Positions 26,710 to 36,887 of a DNA stretch of 64,000 nt are shown piece after piece. The notes under the pieces were generated by a model. The model was not told where the DNA came from, did not search any database, and saw only the letters and a program-made list of their open reading frames with translations. How positions within the stretch are numbered: the stretch's first letter is position 1; the number at the start of each line of letters is the position of its first letter. The DNA is from Planktosalinus sp963975935 (GTDB lineage: Bacteria > Bacteroidota > Bacteroidia > Flavobacteriales > Flavobacteriaceae). A program made the translations under genes and the position numbers. Where the stretch lies: positions 1-64,000 of the forward strand of contig CAXBIQ010000009.1 of assembly GCA_963975935.1 (NCBI GenBank), written 5' to 3'.

Positions 26710-27816
26710 ATGCGTAAAATTATACTCTTTATCCTGGGTTTTGTTGTACTTGCTCTGGCTTTGTTTGCAGCTATTCGTATAGCCAATCCAACAATAGCCC
26801 CTGATCCTGTAATGGAAAAGGTAGTCCAGAATGTCTATGTTGATACTGTAAGAAACACAAGTGTACCCATAATCATTCCCGCTACCGGAAACGTAATTGC
26901 CAAGGAACGCCTGGAGCTGTATGCTGAAGTGCAGGGTATTTTTACCAATAGTGCCCACGATTTCAAAGTAGGGCAGCGCTATGAAAGTGGTCAAACCCTC
27001 ATTTCCATCGATGCCTCTGAGTACAAGGCATCTGTTCAATCAACAAAAAGCAATCTCTATAATTTAATCGCTTCCATCATGCCCGATCTGCGTTTGGATT
27101 ATCCCGATGCATATCCCAAATGGCAAAAATATTTGAACGAATTCAATATGGGAGGTTCCACACCTGACCTGCCAGACTTTTCAACAGAACAGGAAAAATA
27201 TTTTGTCACCGGAAGAAATATACTCACAACATATTACGACCTGAAAAACATGGAGCAACGCCTCGTGAAGTTTAACATCAGGGCTCCATACAGCGGAATT
27301 GTAACAGAAGCTCTGGTAACCAGAGGAACGCTTATCCGTTCCGGGCAAAAACTAGGCGAATTTATCAATCCTGCACTTTATGAAATGGAAGTTGCTGTGG
27401 GTGAAAATATAGCAAAGTTTCTGAAAGTTGGTGAAGAGGTTTCCCTTACAAATCTCGAAAAAACAAGTACCTACACCGGAACCATCAAGCGCATCAGTGC
27501 GCGTGTAAACCCCAACACACAAACCGTAAATGTGTTTATTGAAGTCAATGACAGCGAGGTTAAAGAGGGTATGTATCTGGAAGCCAATATCAAGGCCCGT
27601 GATCAGGAAAATGCATATGAGGTTCCCAGAAAGCTTCTTGTAAATCAAAACCAGTTGTTTGTTGTAAGAGACAGCATTCTGGATCTTATAGACGTAAAGC
27701 CTGTTTATTTCTCAGCTGAAGAAGCAGTGCTTCAGGGTATTCCTGATGGGACATTGATACTCACCAGAAGGCTTCCCGGGGCATATGCAGGTCAATTGGT
27801 AAGAATTGTAGAATAA
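26710..27816 (+). CDS. RND efflux periplasmic adaptor (membrane fusion protein)
   Basis: 368 aa. An N-terminal membrane anchor (residues 4-24) is followed by biotinyl-lipoyl-like half-motifs (GNVIAKERLELYAEVQG and FNIRAPYSGIVTEALV) around a helical hairpin, then beta-barrel and membrane-proximal domains (NPNTQTVNVFIEV, EGMYLEANI). Links the inner-membrane pump to the TolC-type channel. First gene of a three-gene pump operon; 33 bases to the RND gene. Confidence 0.92.
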   Translation: MRKIILFILGFVVLALALFAAIRIANPTIAPDPVMEKVVQNVYVDTVRNTSVPIIIPATGNVIAKERLELYAEVQGIFTNSAHDFKVGQRYESGQTLISIDASEYKASVQSTKSNLYNLIASIMPDLRLDYPDAYPKWQKYLNEFNMGGSTPDLPDFSTEQEKYFVTGRNILTTYYDLKNMEQRLVKFNIRAPYSGIVTEALVTRGTLIRSGQKLGEFINPALYEMEVAVGENIAKFLKVGEEVSLTNLEKTSTYTGTIKRISARVNPNTQTVNVFIEVNDSEVKEGMYLEANIKARDQENAYEVPRKLLVNQNQLFVVRDSILDLIDVKPVYFSAEEAVLQGIPDGTLILTRRLPGAYAGQLVRIVE

Positions 27817-27849
27817 AAAAGGGAGGTAACATCTCAAAATTATAGTATT

Positions 27850-30800
27850 ATGCGCAAAATTCTTGAGTATTTTATCAAATATGATGTTGCTGTAAACATT
27901 ATCATTTTTTCTTTTGTCATCTTTGGAATTTTTGGTTTTCTTAGTTTAAAATCCTCTTTTTTTCCCCTTGTTGAACCTGAGGTTATAAACATTAACATTG
28001 CTTATCCCGCTGCATCCCCTGATGAAATCGAGGAGGGTATTATCATTAAAATTGAAGACAACCTCAAAGGACTTGTTGGAATAGAACGTGTGACATCTAC
28101 TGCTCGCGAGAGTGGTGGTTCCATAACTGTTGAGATTGAAAGGGGAGAAGATATTTATGTTATCCTGGCAGAAGTAAAAAACGCTGTCGACCGGGTTCCC
28201 AATTTCCCGTCACAAATGGAGCCGCTTGTTATTGCAATACAGGAGGAAATAAGGCAAACAATAAGCTTTGCCGTTAGTGGTGAGAATATTTCCCTGGCCA
28301 CATTAAAGCAAATCACCCGGGATATCGAAAATGACATTCGCGCCATGGATGGTATTTCCCAAATTGAAGTCACGGGCTATCCCGATGAAGAGATTGAAAT
28401 AGCTGTGCGGGAGAATGACCTTTTGGCATATAACATTACCTTTGAAGAAGTTGCCCGTGCAGTTGCTGAAGCTAATATTTTTACCACCGGAGGAACCATA
28501 AAAACAGTTGTTGAAGATTACCTTATTCGCGCAAACAACCGGTCCTATTATGCAGATGATCTTAACAACATTGTGGTAAAATCTGATATTTCAGGAAATG
28601 TCATTCGTTTGAAGGATGTAGCAGATGTTAGGGACCGTTTTTCTGAAACCCCTAATGCCTCTTTCTTTAACGGAAATTTGTCTGTTAATGTCAATATCAA
28701 CAATACCAACAACGAAGACCTGGTTTCCACCGCTGAAAAAATAAACACCTATGTTAAAGAATTCAATCAAAAGTATAATAACCTGCGTCTGGATATCGTA
28801 AACGATTCTTCCATTTCTTTAAACCAGCGCACACAGATTCTCCTGGAGAATGGTCTTATGGGTATTTTACTTGTGTTGTTTTTCCTTTCATTTTTCTTGA
28901 ATACACGAGTGGCTTTTTGGGTGGCTTTCGGCCTCCCTCTTTCCTTTTTGGGGATGTTTGCTTTTGCAGGGTTCTTTGGCGTAACCATAAATGTTTTATC
29001 CCTTTTTGGGATGATTATCGTTATTGGTATCCTTGTCGATGACGCCATTGTAATCGCTGAAAATATTTATCAGCATTATGAAAAGGGAAAGAAACCCATT
29101 AGGGCTGCTATTGACGGCACGCTTGAAGTTGTGCCCCCCATACTGGCGGCAATTATCACGACCATTTTAGCTTTCATGACCTTCCAGTTTCTTGACAGCA
29201 GGATTGGAAAATTTTACAGCGAAGTTTCAATTGTTGTTATTTTGACGCTGCTGATTTCATTAATAGAAGCCTTTATTATTTTACCGGCCCACATCGCCCA
29301 CTCTAAGGCGTTGGTTCGGGAAAATGAAAAAGATAAGATCAAAAAAAAGGGAATCGATAAAGTTTTTGCCAGCCTAAGGATCCTTAACAAAATTGGGGAT
29401 ATGGTCATGACTTTTCTGCGTGACAAAGTTTACAGCCCGGTTCTCCGGTTTGTTTTAAAACATAACTTTTTATCCTTTGCCATTATTTCTGCGGTGCTTA
29501 TACTCACCATTGCATCCATTGCCGGCGGGATCATTAAAGTTACCATTTTCCCCAGTATTGCCAGTGACCGGGTTTCAATCAATTTATTGATGGCTGAAGG
29601 TGTCAATCCCCAAACCACAGATTCTATTATTTCCCTGGTGGAAGAAAAAGCCTGGGAAGTCAATGAAGAGTTTACACAGCGGCAATCGGGCAATCTGCAG
29701 GTGGTGGAAAATACCATCAAGCGCGTGGGTCCCGGAAACAACAAAGCTTCATTGACCGTAAATTTATTGCCCGGTGAAAAACGCGATTTTTCATCACCCG
29801 AAATAACCGCTGCCATTCGTGATGCTGTTGGTGATGTGTATGGTGTAGAGCAGTTGACTTTTGGCTCCGGAGGGAACTTTGGCGGTAGCCCTGTATCTGT
29901 TTCCCTTTTGGGAAATAACACAGAGGAACTGAAAGCTGCCAAGGATGAACTCAAAGCCATAATGCTGGAGAACCCTAAGTTAAAAGATGTAGTGGACACA
30001 GACCCGCTGGGTATTAAGGAAATAAGAGTAGAACTCAATGAGGGGGCTTATGCCCTCGGGTTAACCTTAAACGATGTTATGCAGCAAATCAGAGCAGGCT
30101 TTTTTGGTGTGCAGGCCCAGCGTTTTCAAAGAGGACAGGATGAAATACGTGTATGGGTGCGCTATGACAGGGAGCAGCGCTCCTCTATTAACAAGCTTGA
30201 CGATATGCGAATATTGACCCCTTCCGGCGAACGGGTGCCATTCAGACAAATTGCAAACTACACTATTGAACGGGGCGAAGAATCCATACGCCACTTGGAC
30301 GGAAGACGGGAGATACAAGTGAGTGCAGATATGGAGGACCCCAATGACAGTGCAACCGATTTGCTTTTTGAAATCCAGCAGGATGTTATTCCTGATATTT
30401 TGGCAAGTTACCCCACTGTGAGTGTTGCTTATGAGGGTCAAAACAGGGAGGCTGCAAAGTTGTCAAATTCTGCATCTAAGATATTTCCTATTATATTGTT
30501 CCTTATTTATGCGACTATCGCCTTTACATTCAGGAGTTATAGCCAGCCATTATTGTTGTTGCTGTTGATTCCGTTTAGTGTCATTGGTGTGGCATGGGGG
30601 CACTGGTTTCATGACTTTCCTGTCAATATGCTTTCAGCAATGGGTATCGTGGCATTGATTGGGATTATGGTCAATGACGGTCTGGTACTGATTACTAAAT
30701 TCAATTCCTTTTTAAAAGAAGGCTTGTCCTTTGAAAACGCACTTTATGAAGCCGGCAGATCGCGTTTCAGGGCAATCTTTTTGACATCTTTGACCACCAT

Positions 30801-31041
30801 TGCAGGATTGGCCCCCTTATTAATGGAAAAAAGCCGTCAGGCACAATTTTTAAAGCCCATGGCAATTTCCATTTCTTATGGAATTGGCATCGCCACCATA
30901 CTTACACTGTTGCTCTTGCCATTATTCCTTGCATATAGCAACAACATTAAAACCGGAGGGAAATGGCTCGTAACCGGAAAAAAAGTTAAAAGAGAAGAAG
31001 TAGAACGCGCTATAAAAGAACAAAAAGTAGAGGATGAATAA
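27850..31041 (+). CDS. RND-family efflux permease (AcrB/HAE1-like)
   Basis: 1063 aa inner-membrane proton-driven pump. N-terminal helix then porter domains (AYPAASPDEIEEGI), TM cluster with GILVDDAIVIAENIYQH carrying the paired Asp of the proton relay, and a second half repeating the layout (LIGIMVNDGLVLITKFN). Homotrimer with adaptor and outer-membrane channel. HAE1-type pumps export hydrophobic or amphiphilic compounds; the metal-pump (CusA) branch is less likely. Its last eight bases overlap the next gene. Confidence 0.94.
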   Translation: MRKILEYFIKYDVAVNIIIFSFVIFGIFGFLSLKSSFFPLVEPEVININIAYPAASPDEIEEGIIIKIEDNLKGLVGIERVTSTARESGGSITVEIERGEDIYVILAEVKNAVDRVPNFPSQMEPLVIAIQEEIRQTISFAVSGENISLATLKQITRDIENDIRAMDGISQIEVTGYPDEEIEIAVRENDLLAYNITFEEVARAVAEANIFTTGGTIKTVVEDYLIRANNRSYYADDLNNIVVKSDISGNVIRLKDVADVRDRFSETPNASFFNGNLSVNVNINNTNNEDLVSTAEKINTYVKEFNQKYNNLRLDIVNDSSISLNQRTQILLENGLMGILLVLFFLSFFLNTRVAFWVAFGLPLSFLGMFAFAGFFGVTINVLSLFGMIIVIGILVDDAIVIAENIYQHYEKGKKPIRAAIDGTLEVVPPILAAIITTILAFMTFQFLDSRIGKFYSEVSIVVILTLLISLIEAFIILPAHIAHSKALVRENEKDKIKKKGIDKVFASLRILNKIGDMVMTFLRDKVYSPVLRFVLKHNFLSFAIISAVLILTIASIAGGIIKVTIFPSIASDRVSINLLMAEGVNPQTTDSIISLVEEKAWEVNEEFTQRQSGNLQVVENTIKRVGPGNNKASLTVNLLPGEKRDFSSPEITAAIRDAVGDVYGVEQLTFGSGGNFGGSPVSVSLLGNNTEELKAAKDELKAIMLENPKLKDVVDTDPLGIKEIRVELNEGAYALGLTLNDVMQQIRAGFFGVQAQRFQRGQDEIRVWVRYDREQRSSINKLDDMRILTPSGERVPFRQIANYTIERGEESIRHLDGRREIQVSADMEDPNDSATDLLFEIQQDVIPDILASYPTVSVAYEGQNREAAKLSNSASKIFPIILFLIYATIAFTFRSYSQPLLLLLLIPFSVIGVAWGHWFHDFPVNMLSAMGIVALIGIMVNDGLVLITKFNSFLKEGLSFENALYEAGRSRFRAIFLTSLTTIAGLAPLLMEKSRQAQFLKPMAISISYGIGIATILTLLLLPLFLAYSNNIKTGGKWLVTGKKVKREEVERAIKEQKVEDE

Positions 31042-32359
31042 AAAGCTTACATATCTTATGTTGCCGGTTTTGACCATTTTTGCCTTTGTTTTGGGCAATG
31101 CACAAGAGTTGCTTTCAAAGCAGGAAGCTATTAATAAGGTTTTGGAAAACAATTTTAATATAAAAGTAGCGACCAATGAAATGCGCATTGCAGAAAACAA
31201 TGCAGCCTTTTTGAACTCGGGTTATCTCCCATCCTTAACCGGTGTCGCAGGTGCAGATTACAGCTTTCAGGACCAGGAAGCCACTTTTCAGGACGGAACC
31301 ATCAATGAGATCGACGGCGCTGAAACAACCCGTTACAATGCATCTATCAACCTTGACTATACACTCTTTGATGGTTTTGGAAGACATTATAACTACAAAA
31401 GTCTTAAAGAACAATACAATCTTTCAGAATTCGAGGCTCGCGAAACTATAGAAACGACCATCCTTCAGTTGTTTACGGTCTATTTTGAAGTGGCGCGACT
31501 TACCGAAAATGTTGTCGTACTTGAAGAGACACTGGAAAACACAAAAGAACGACTGACACGCGCCGAATACCAATTTGAATACGGGCAAAACACACGTCTG
31601 GAAGTACTGAATGCACAGGTAGATATTACCACAGACAGCGTAAACCTGATGAATGCCAGACAGCAACTATTCAATACCAAACGTGACCTTACAGTGGTTT
31701 TGAATGAAAATCTGGATCAATTGTATGAAGTTGATACGGTTGTTAATTTCACCAATGAACTGCGGCTGGAGGAATTCCTTAATGAAGCAGAAGCCAATAA
31801 TATAAGGTTGTTGCAAGCAGAACAAAACATTAAAATCACAGACTATCAATACAAGGCAGGTAAGGGAATGTTTTTACCATCACTGGGCCTTAATGGTTCT
31901 TATGGATGGAATGAAGGGCAGTTCCCGGCGACAAACTTTCTCGCTACAAGCACTTCTTATGGATTGTCTGCTGGAGTAAGCCTCACATGGAACCTCTTTG
32001 ACGGTGGCAGCGCCATAACCTCCATCAAGAACGCCCGCATTATGCTGAGCAATCAACAATTGTTGCAAGACCAAATAAAGACAGAGGTGAGACGGGATAT
32101 TGCCAATGCCAAAGGCAATTATGAAAACCGCCTGGCCATATACAGGATGCAGCAAGAAAATGTGGTTGTCGCCGAAAGTAATTTTGAGCGTTCCAATGAG
32201 CGCTATAAATTGGGCCAGATATCATCCCTTGAGTTGCGGCAGGCACAATTGAATATGCTGAATGCCCAGACCACCAAAAACCTGGCAAAATATGAAGCCA
32301 AGCTAGCTGAGCTGGAACTTTTACAGCTTACAGGGCAATTGCTGACCATAGAATTTTAA
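31034..32359 (+). CDS. TolC-family outer-membrane efflux protein
   Basis: 441 aa with a signal peptide (cleavage near LGNAQE). Two tandem OEP repeats of long helices give the TolC barrel and tunnel (ARLTENVVVLEETLENTKER with LEVLNAQVDITTDSVN; FERSNERYKLGQISSLELRQ with AQLNMLNAQ). Outlet for the RND pump. Translationally coupled: the ATG overlaps the pump gene by eight bases. Confidence 0.93.
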   Translation: MNKKLTYLMLPVLTIFAFVLGNAQELLSKQEAINKVLENNFNIKVATNEMRIAENNAAFLNSGYLPSLTGVAGADYSFQDQEATFQDGTINEIDGAETTRYNASINLDYTLFDGFGRHYNYKSLKEQYNLSEFEARETIETTILQLFTVYFEVARLTENVVVLEETLENTKERLTRAEYQFEYGQNTRLEVLNAQVDITTDSVNLMNARQQLFNTKRDLTVVLNENLDQLYEVDTVVNFTNELRLEEFLNEAEANNIRLLQAEQNIKITDYQYKAGKGMFLPSLGLNGSYGWNEGQFPATNFLATSTSYGLSAGVSLTWNLFDGGSAITSIKNARIMLSNQQLLQDQIKTEVRRDIANAKGNYENRLAIYRMQQENVVVAESNFERSNERYKLGQISSLELRQAQLNMLNAQTTKNLAKYEAKLAELELLQLTGQLLTIEF

Positions 32360-32411
32360 AATTCGGGGATTCTGCACCACACTGTTTTATTACATTGATT
32401 ATTTTTATGTT

Positions 32412-32594
32412 ATGGAAGAACATTTTTTTCAATGCCCTTATTGCTGGGAGGAAATATCAATGCTCCTGGACGCTTCAATTGCAAAACAAACGTATATAGA
32501 AGATTGTGAGGTATGCTGTAACCCCATTGAACTAACGGTTGTTTTTCGGGACGGTGAATTGCTTCAGTTTGAAGCTTCAGATATTGAACAATAA
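32412..32594 (+). CDS. CPXCG-motif cysteine-rich small protein
   Basis: 60 aa. CPYC near the N-terminus and CEVCC in the middle form a probable zinc site. The family is small, cytosolic and uncharacterised. The first pair here is CPYCW where CPYCG is usual. It follows the TolC gene by 52 bases, so may share its transcript. Confidence 0.75.
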   Translation: MEEHFFQCPYCWEEISMLLDASIAKQTYIEDCEVCCNPIELTVVFRDGELLQFEASDIEQ

Positions 32595-32597
32595 AAT

Positions 32598-34664
32598 TTA
32601 AATAGAAACCATAACGTCTTTCAACCCCTCCTGAATATTAATCCATAAATAGTTAAAAAAAGACTTGTCTTTATTTCTCTCTGCTGTTGCATTTCCTTCT
32701 TTGAATGTGCCTTTTTTAGAGTCTGTATCCTTTTTTACAAAAATATTGGCAACAGTAGATAATAACCAGCTGCGTTTGTTTTCCTTGTTTAATATTTCAA
32801 CTTTAAAATTGTCATAACTAATGCGTAAATCAACACTGGAACTATCATTGTTTCCATGAATGTTAAAAAAGGTTTTTTTGACCTTTCCTTCAAGTTCCAC
32901 ATTGAGGCTTGCTTTTGTAAACGAGTTCATTTTTGTCGCGTTTAAAGCATCGAGTTCACCCTGAATCTGGAACGTATCTTTCCGGTCATTTATATCAAAA
33001 CTCCAGTCAATTTTAAGCGGACTTTCATCCATAAAGATGGAATTGATATTTATTGTTGTTTTCTTTTCGCCTTGAGCATACGTGTTGCTAAGGTTTCCAA
33101 TTGCTGCATTTAAATTTGAAAAATTAATGGATCCGGCCGGTTGTTTTGCACTTACCTTTTCTTCATAAACAATCGTTGCATTCTTGATGTGCAGGGAGTC
33201 TAAAGTTAAAGGAAAAGGGATATTGCGTATCGACTTGCTGTAAAGGGGTTTGATACTGGTGTCATCTGCAACTAGCTTATCCCTGTAGACATTTAAAACA
33301 GGGTTTTCTATAATGAAATCACTGCCGGAAACCTGAAATGTGGTATCGATAACTTCAAAATGCAAATCCTGTAAGGTAACCAAAGGCATTACTGCATCCA
33401 TATGGTCCCGTTCCTTTGAAATAACCCTGGAGAGTTCTGTTTTGGAATACATTGTTTTGATGGCTAAATCTTCGATTTGAAGTTGGTGATTTGATAATGA
33501 AATGGTACTTAGTGAAAGCAAGTCATAGTCATTAAGGCGGTATTGTAATGAGTTACTCTCAAATTCAATATCAGAAAACTGACAGGGAATCATATTTTGC
33601 AAGGTTGCTGTATTTACCAATACATCTTTAAGTGTAATATTAAAATCCTCTACTTTTAAATCTGTACTTTTATCAGGGTTCAACATGGAGATTTGTGCAT
33701 CATGTATGGATATGGACGCTATGGAGAAGGGAAGCGGCATATCCTTTTTTGCATTGCTTTCGTTTTGAGCCTCTTCTTTATTTTCCGGCGTTTTATTCAT
33801 TCCTTGCTGTATCCAGATAGAAGGCTTCTCGATCTCTAAATTTTCTCCAAACAGCTGAAACGTATCATCTACCACTTTAAAATGAAGGTCGCTTAGGGTC
33901 AACAATGGAATTTGTATGTCTTTTTGCCCGCTTTCTCGAGTAACGCTCTCAACAGGTTTTAGGGAGTCGCTCTTGGTTTGAATTGCAATATCAGTGATTT
34001 TGAGGTGTTGGTCATATATGGTAAACTCTTTCAGCGAAAGACTTTCATTGTCATTCAGTTCATAAAAAAAGTCTTTTGTGTCAACTTCCATTTCTGAAAA
34101 ATGAAAGGGAATCTTTTCTTGAAGGGTAGTATTGTTAACAACAACATTTGTTATGGAAAAATAAAGGCTGTCCAACTGCAAAGCAATGCTTTCGTCAGTA
34201 TTTTTATATAAAAAGGAGGCGTTTTCCAAAGTAAACCTTCCGGTGCTTATGTTTTCCTCAAAATCCTTTTGTTTTTTTTCCCGGTCCCTGGTTTTAGATG
34301 TATCCTTGTATGTTATGATTTGCAGGTCATGCAGTGTAATATCATCAACGGCAATTTTACTTGAAAAAAGGTATTTCCAGTAACTAAGTCCATCAATGGA
34401 AGCTTCTTTAAGACTGATTTTAGAATCTTTAAATACAGAGACGGTATCTTTTACTGTTGCCTGTAGGTTTTTAATCGTTGCAGACCCGCTGAGTGAATTT
34501 ACAGAAACTTCATATTCGTTTATTTGAAATTCTTCCGGGATTTCCTGAGCAATGGCTTTTTTAATTTTGTTTTCAATGATGGGATTTGCAATAAATGATG
34601 CAATGACTATCAAAATCAACAGGCCAACGATACTCCCCAGGATGATGCGTGCTTTTTTACTCAT
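32598..34664 (-). CDS. AsmA-like/DUF748-type envelope protein
   Basis: 688 aa. A short basic start and one transmembrane helix (residues 7-28) precede a long beta-rich periplasmic part with internal similarity: LSDLHFKVVDDTFQLFGENL near 260 and LQDLHFEVIDTTFQVSGSDF near 445 align, as do the following SI/SLHI lines. This fits the repeating-groove AsmA-like proteins proposed to move lipids between membranes; assignment is by architecture. Stop codon is three bases from the convergent CPXCG gene. Confidence 0.6.
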   Translation of the reverse strand: MSKKARIILGSIVGLLILIVIASFIANPIIENKIKKAIAQEIPEEFQINEYEVSVNSLSGSATIKNLQATVKDTVSVFKDSKISLKEASIDGLSYWKYLFSSKIAVDDITLHDLQIITYKDTSKTRDREKKQKDFEENISTGRFTLENASFLYKNTDESIALQLDSLYFSITNVVVNNTTLQEKIPFHFSEMEVDTKDFFYELNDNESLSLKEFTIYDQHLKITDIAIQTKSDSLKPVESVTRESGQKDIQIPLLTLSDLHFKVVDDTFQLFGENLEIEKPSIWIQQGMNKTPENKEEAQNESNAKKDMPLPFSIASISIHDAQISMLNPDKSTDLKVEDFNITLKDVLVNTATLQNMIPCQFSDIEFESNSLQYRLNDYDLLSLSTISLSNHQLQIEDLAIKTMYSKTELSRVISKERDHMDAVMPLVTLQDLHFEVIDTTFQVSGSDFIIENPVLNVYRDKLVADDTSIKPLYSKSIRNIPFPLTLDSLHIKNATIVYEEKVSAKQPAGSINFSNLNAAIGNLSNTYAQGEKKTTININSIFMDESPLKIDWSFDINDRKDTFQIQGELDALNATKMNSFTKASLNVELEGKVKKTFFNIHGNNDSSSVDLRISYDNFKVEILNKENKRSWLLSTVANIFVKKDTDSKKGTFKEGNATAERNKDKSFFNYLWINIQEGLKDVMVSI

Positions 34665-34771
34665 ATACTAAAGATACCCAAAAAATCAATATTCGCTAAA
34701 GTTTAACAAGAACTTATCACTCTTTAAGAGCTGGCATTCGTTACTATATAAAACAACCTAACCCTATATGT

Positions 34772-34870
34772 ATGTTTTTAAATCTGCTTGAAAGCTTTCA
34801 TATACTATTGCTTATTGTAGTATCTGTCATACTCTTCTATTATTTTATAAAAAAGATAAGGAAGAAGTAG
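34772..34870 (+). CDS. Possible 32-aa single-helix membrane peptide
   Basis: ATG at 34772 opens a 32-codon frame ending TAG at 34868-34870. It encodes an almost wholly hydrophobic helix (HILLLIVVSVILFYYFIKK) and a basic tail (KKIRKK), as small membrane proteins do. No known homologue comes to mind; chance cannot be excluded in AT-rich spacer. Confidence 0.3.
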   Translation: MFLNLLESFHILLLIVVSVILFYYFIKKIRKK

Positions 34871-34982
34871 TGTATCGTGTAAGCTTATCCATAAAAAACC
34901 AAACACTTTCGTGCTTGGCTGTTGTAGAGGTAACTTGACTTAATCTCTGTCAGCCTGCGGCGGATATGAGCCCTGTTACTAT

Positions 34983-35020
34983 AAAAAGAAAAAAGAGAAC
35001 CCAAATTTTGAGTTCTCTTT
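34983..35020 (-). terminator. Original tRNA terminator left outside the element
   Basis: Read on the minus strand, AAAGAGAAC / GTTCTCTTT stem followed by a T-rich run, just beyond the displaced tRNA 3' fragment. It was presumably the terminator of the tRNA-fMet gene before insertion. Confidence 0.65.
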
Positions 35021-35022
35021 CT

Positions 35023-35067
35023 TAGTAGCGGGAACAGGACTCGAACCTGTGACCTTCGGGTTATGAG
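35023..35067 (-). repeat. Left attachment site: displaced 3' half of tRNA-fMet
   Basis: Covers the anticodon loop to the acceptor end of an initiator tRNA, without the 5' half. Matches 52524-52568 except two T-stem positions that co-vary (A/T swapped for T/A). The stretch identical on both sides nearest the break is TGACCTTCGGGTTATGAG (35050-35067), so crossover lay in or next to the anticodon loop. Confidence 0.88.
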
Positions 35068-35170
35068 TTTTTGATACTATGCTATCAATTTAACCTAAAA
35101 ACACTCTAAATCACCTATTTATATACTATTTAATATAATTTGTCAACATATAATATCAAACAAAACCAAC

Positions 35171-35193
35171 AAATGTTGTACCTATGTTGTACC
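35171..35193 (+). repeat. Tandem TGTTGTACC sites, left end
   Basis: Two TGTTGTACC units separated by TA. An identical 23-base copy in the same orientation is at 52454-52476. Position near both att sites suggests arm-type integrase binding sites. Confidence 0.6.
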
Positions 35194-35228
35194 TAAAATG
35201 ATTATCTTTATAATCTAATAGTTTTAAT

Positions 35229-36434
35229 ATGGCAACGGTAAGAGTAGTTTTGAGAAAAAAGAAGAATAAAGCTGGACGGTTCCCTATTGCTATACGGATA
35301 ACTAAAGACCGTAAAAGTTCTTTCCTAAATACGGGGCAATATATTGATGAAAAATTTTGGGACGAAAAAAATCGTAACGTTCGGAAGTCCCATCCAAACT
35401 CAAAGGTGCTCAATAATTTTATTGTCAGTAAAGTTGCAGAAGCTAATGATAAGGTTTTAAAATCTGAGATGAAACCAGAGTACGAATCAGTTGCAGAAAT
35501 TAGAAACAAGATAGTAGAAAACAAGGGCTTTGATTTCTTTGTTGTTGCAAATATGCACCTTAATAATCTTAAAAATAGAAATAAACATCATCAATATGAT
35601 ACTGAGTTTGGCCGTTTAAAAAAGTTTAAGGAATTTTTAAATAAGGACGTGCTTCCTTTTAACAAGTTAAATGTTGTCTTACTAAAGAAATTTGAAACCT
35701 ATTTAATATATAGCAAAAAGCTTTCCCCTAGAACGGTTGTAAACTACCTTATTTTAATCAGAACAATTTATAATCTTGCTATTGCAGAATCTATTACGGA
35801 CAGAGGGCTATATCCTTTTGGTAAAGGCAAAATGACAATTAGAATTCCTGAATCTCAAAAAATAGGCTTTACTTCAGATGAAATACAAAAGTTAGAAAAT
35901 GCTCAAGATATTACAGAAGCTCAGCAAAAAGCAATTCATATTTGGCTAATCAGTTTTTATTTTGCTGGTATTCGGGTTGGTGATGTCCTTCAATTAAAGT
36001 GGACGGATTTTAATGATGGCAGACTGCTTTATAGAATGAATAAAAATAGTAAACTGGTTTCACTTAAAGTTCCTGAGAAGGCAACTGAAATATTCAATAA
36101 CTATAAGGATGAATCAGAAAGCAATGGACTAGTGTTTCCTCAATTGAGGGATACAGACCTTAATAATACTGAGGAAATTTCAAAAAGAACACAATCAATC
36201 ACTCGAAATGTAAACAGAAGATTAAAGATTGCTGCTAAGCAATTGGGAATTAAAAAGAATATCAGTATGCACATCGCAAGACATAGTTTCGGGAATATAT
36301 CTGGGGATAAAATCCCTATTCAGATGCTGCAAAAATTATATCGTCATTCTTCTGTAACAACTACCATTCGCTATCAAGCAAATTTCATTCACAAAGATGC
36401 TGATGATGCTTTGGACAGTGTAATTAATTTTTAA
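35229..36434 (+). CDS. Tyrosine recombinase / integrase
   Basis: 401 aa Bacteroidota-type integrase. An N-terminal arm-binding domain (VRVVLRKKKNKAGRFPIAIRI), a SAM-like core-binding domain (about 100-200), and a catalytic domain with Arg in FAGIRVGDVLQLKW, HIARHSFGN (HxxRH), and HSSVTTTIRYQ with the nucleophile Tyr. All catalytic residues are visible and the length is normal, so it looks functional. It lies 160 bases inside the left att site and reads inward, as for elements using tRNA genes. No excisionase (Xis) gene was found nearby. Confidence 0.94.
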   Translation: MATVRVVLRKKKNKAGRFPIAIRITKDRKSSFLNTGQYIDEKFWDEKNRNVRKSHPNSKVLNNFIVSKVAEANDKVLKSEMKPEYESVAEIRNKIVENKGFDFFVVANMHLNNLKNRNKHHQYDTEFGRLKKFKEFLNKDVLPFNKLNVVLLKKFETYLIYSKKLSPRTVVNYLILIRTIYNLAIAESITDRGLYPFGKGKMTIRIPESQKIGFTSDEIQKLENAQDITEAQQKAIHIWLISFYFAGIRVGDVLQLKWTDFNDGRLLYRMNKNSKLVSLKVPEKATEIFNNYKDESESNGLVFPQLRDTDLNNTEEISKRTQSITRNVNRRLKIAAKQLGIKKNISMHIARHSFGNISGDKIPIQMLQKLYRHSSVTTTIRYQANFIHKDADDALDSVINF

Positions 36435-36834
36435 AAAGTAAATTATAATAAAGAGAAATATCGCTCTAGTATTCTAAACCAGTTTTTATCTCCTAAAGAA
36501 ATTAGAATTAGAAAAAAATTTAAAAAGGCATAATTTCTGCAGTTTTCCAGTAAAAAACTGTCTATAGAACGTCAACAACATAATTCTTTGTAATTACCTT
36601 ATCTAATATCGACCGTACTATTAACAGTTGCTAACTCTGTAATTAGGTATGGCATGAAGTTACATTTACTCGCTCAAAATCTAGAAAAGCAATTATTAGA
36701 AATTGAAGAAAAAATCGAGCATCGGTGCCATCGCTTCTGTATGCGATTTAAAGTGTGTTCTTGAAAATTCTTGAAAACGTTTTGCTGTTTCCTTTTTGAA
36801 TCTAATTCCTATAAAAGTGTCCATATTTCGCCGA

Positions 36835-36887
36835 TTTGTCGCAAAATCTTCCCTAAAAATGGGCGTTTCAAGCCCGTTTGTCGCAAA
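36835..36887 (+). repeat. Paired TTTGTCGCAAA sites
   Basis: Two copies of the near-palindrome TTTGTCGCAAA spaced by 42 bases (about four helical turns), inside the spacer between integrase and the minus-strand module. Possible protein-binding pair. Confidence 0.45.
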
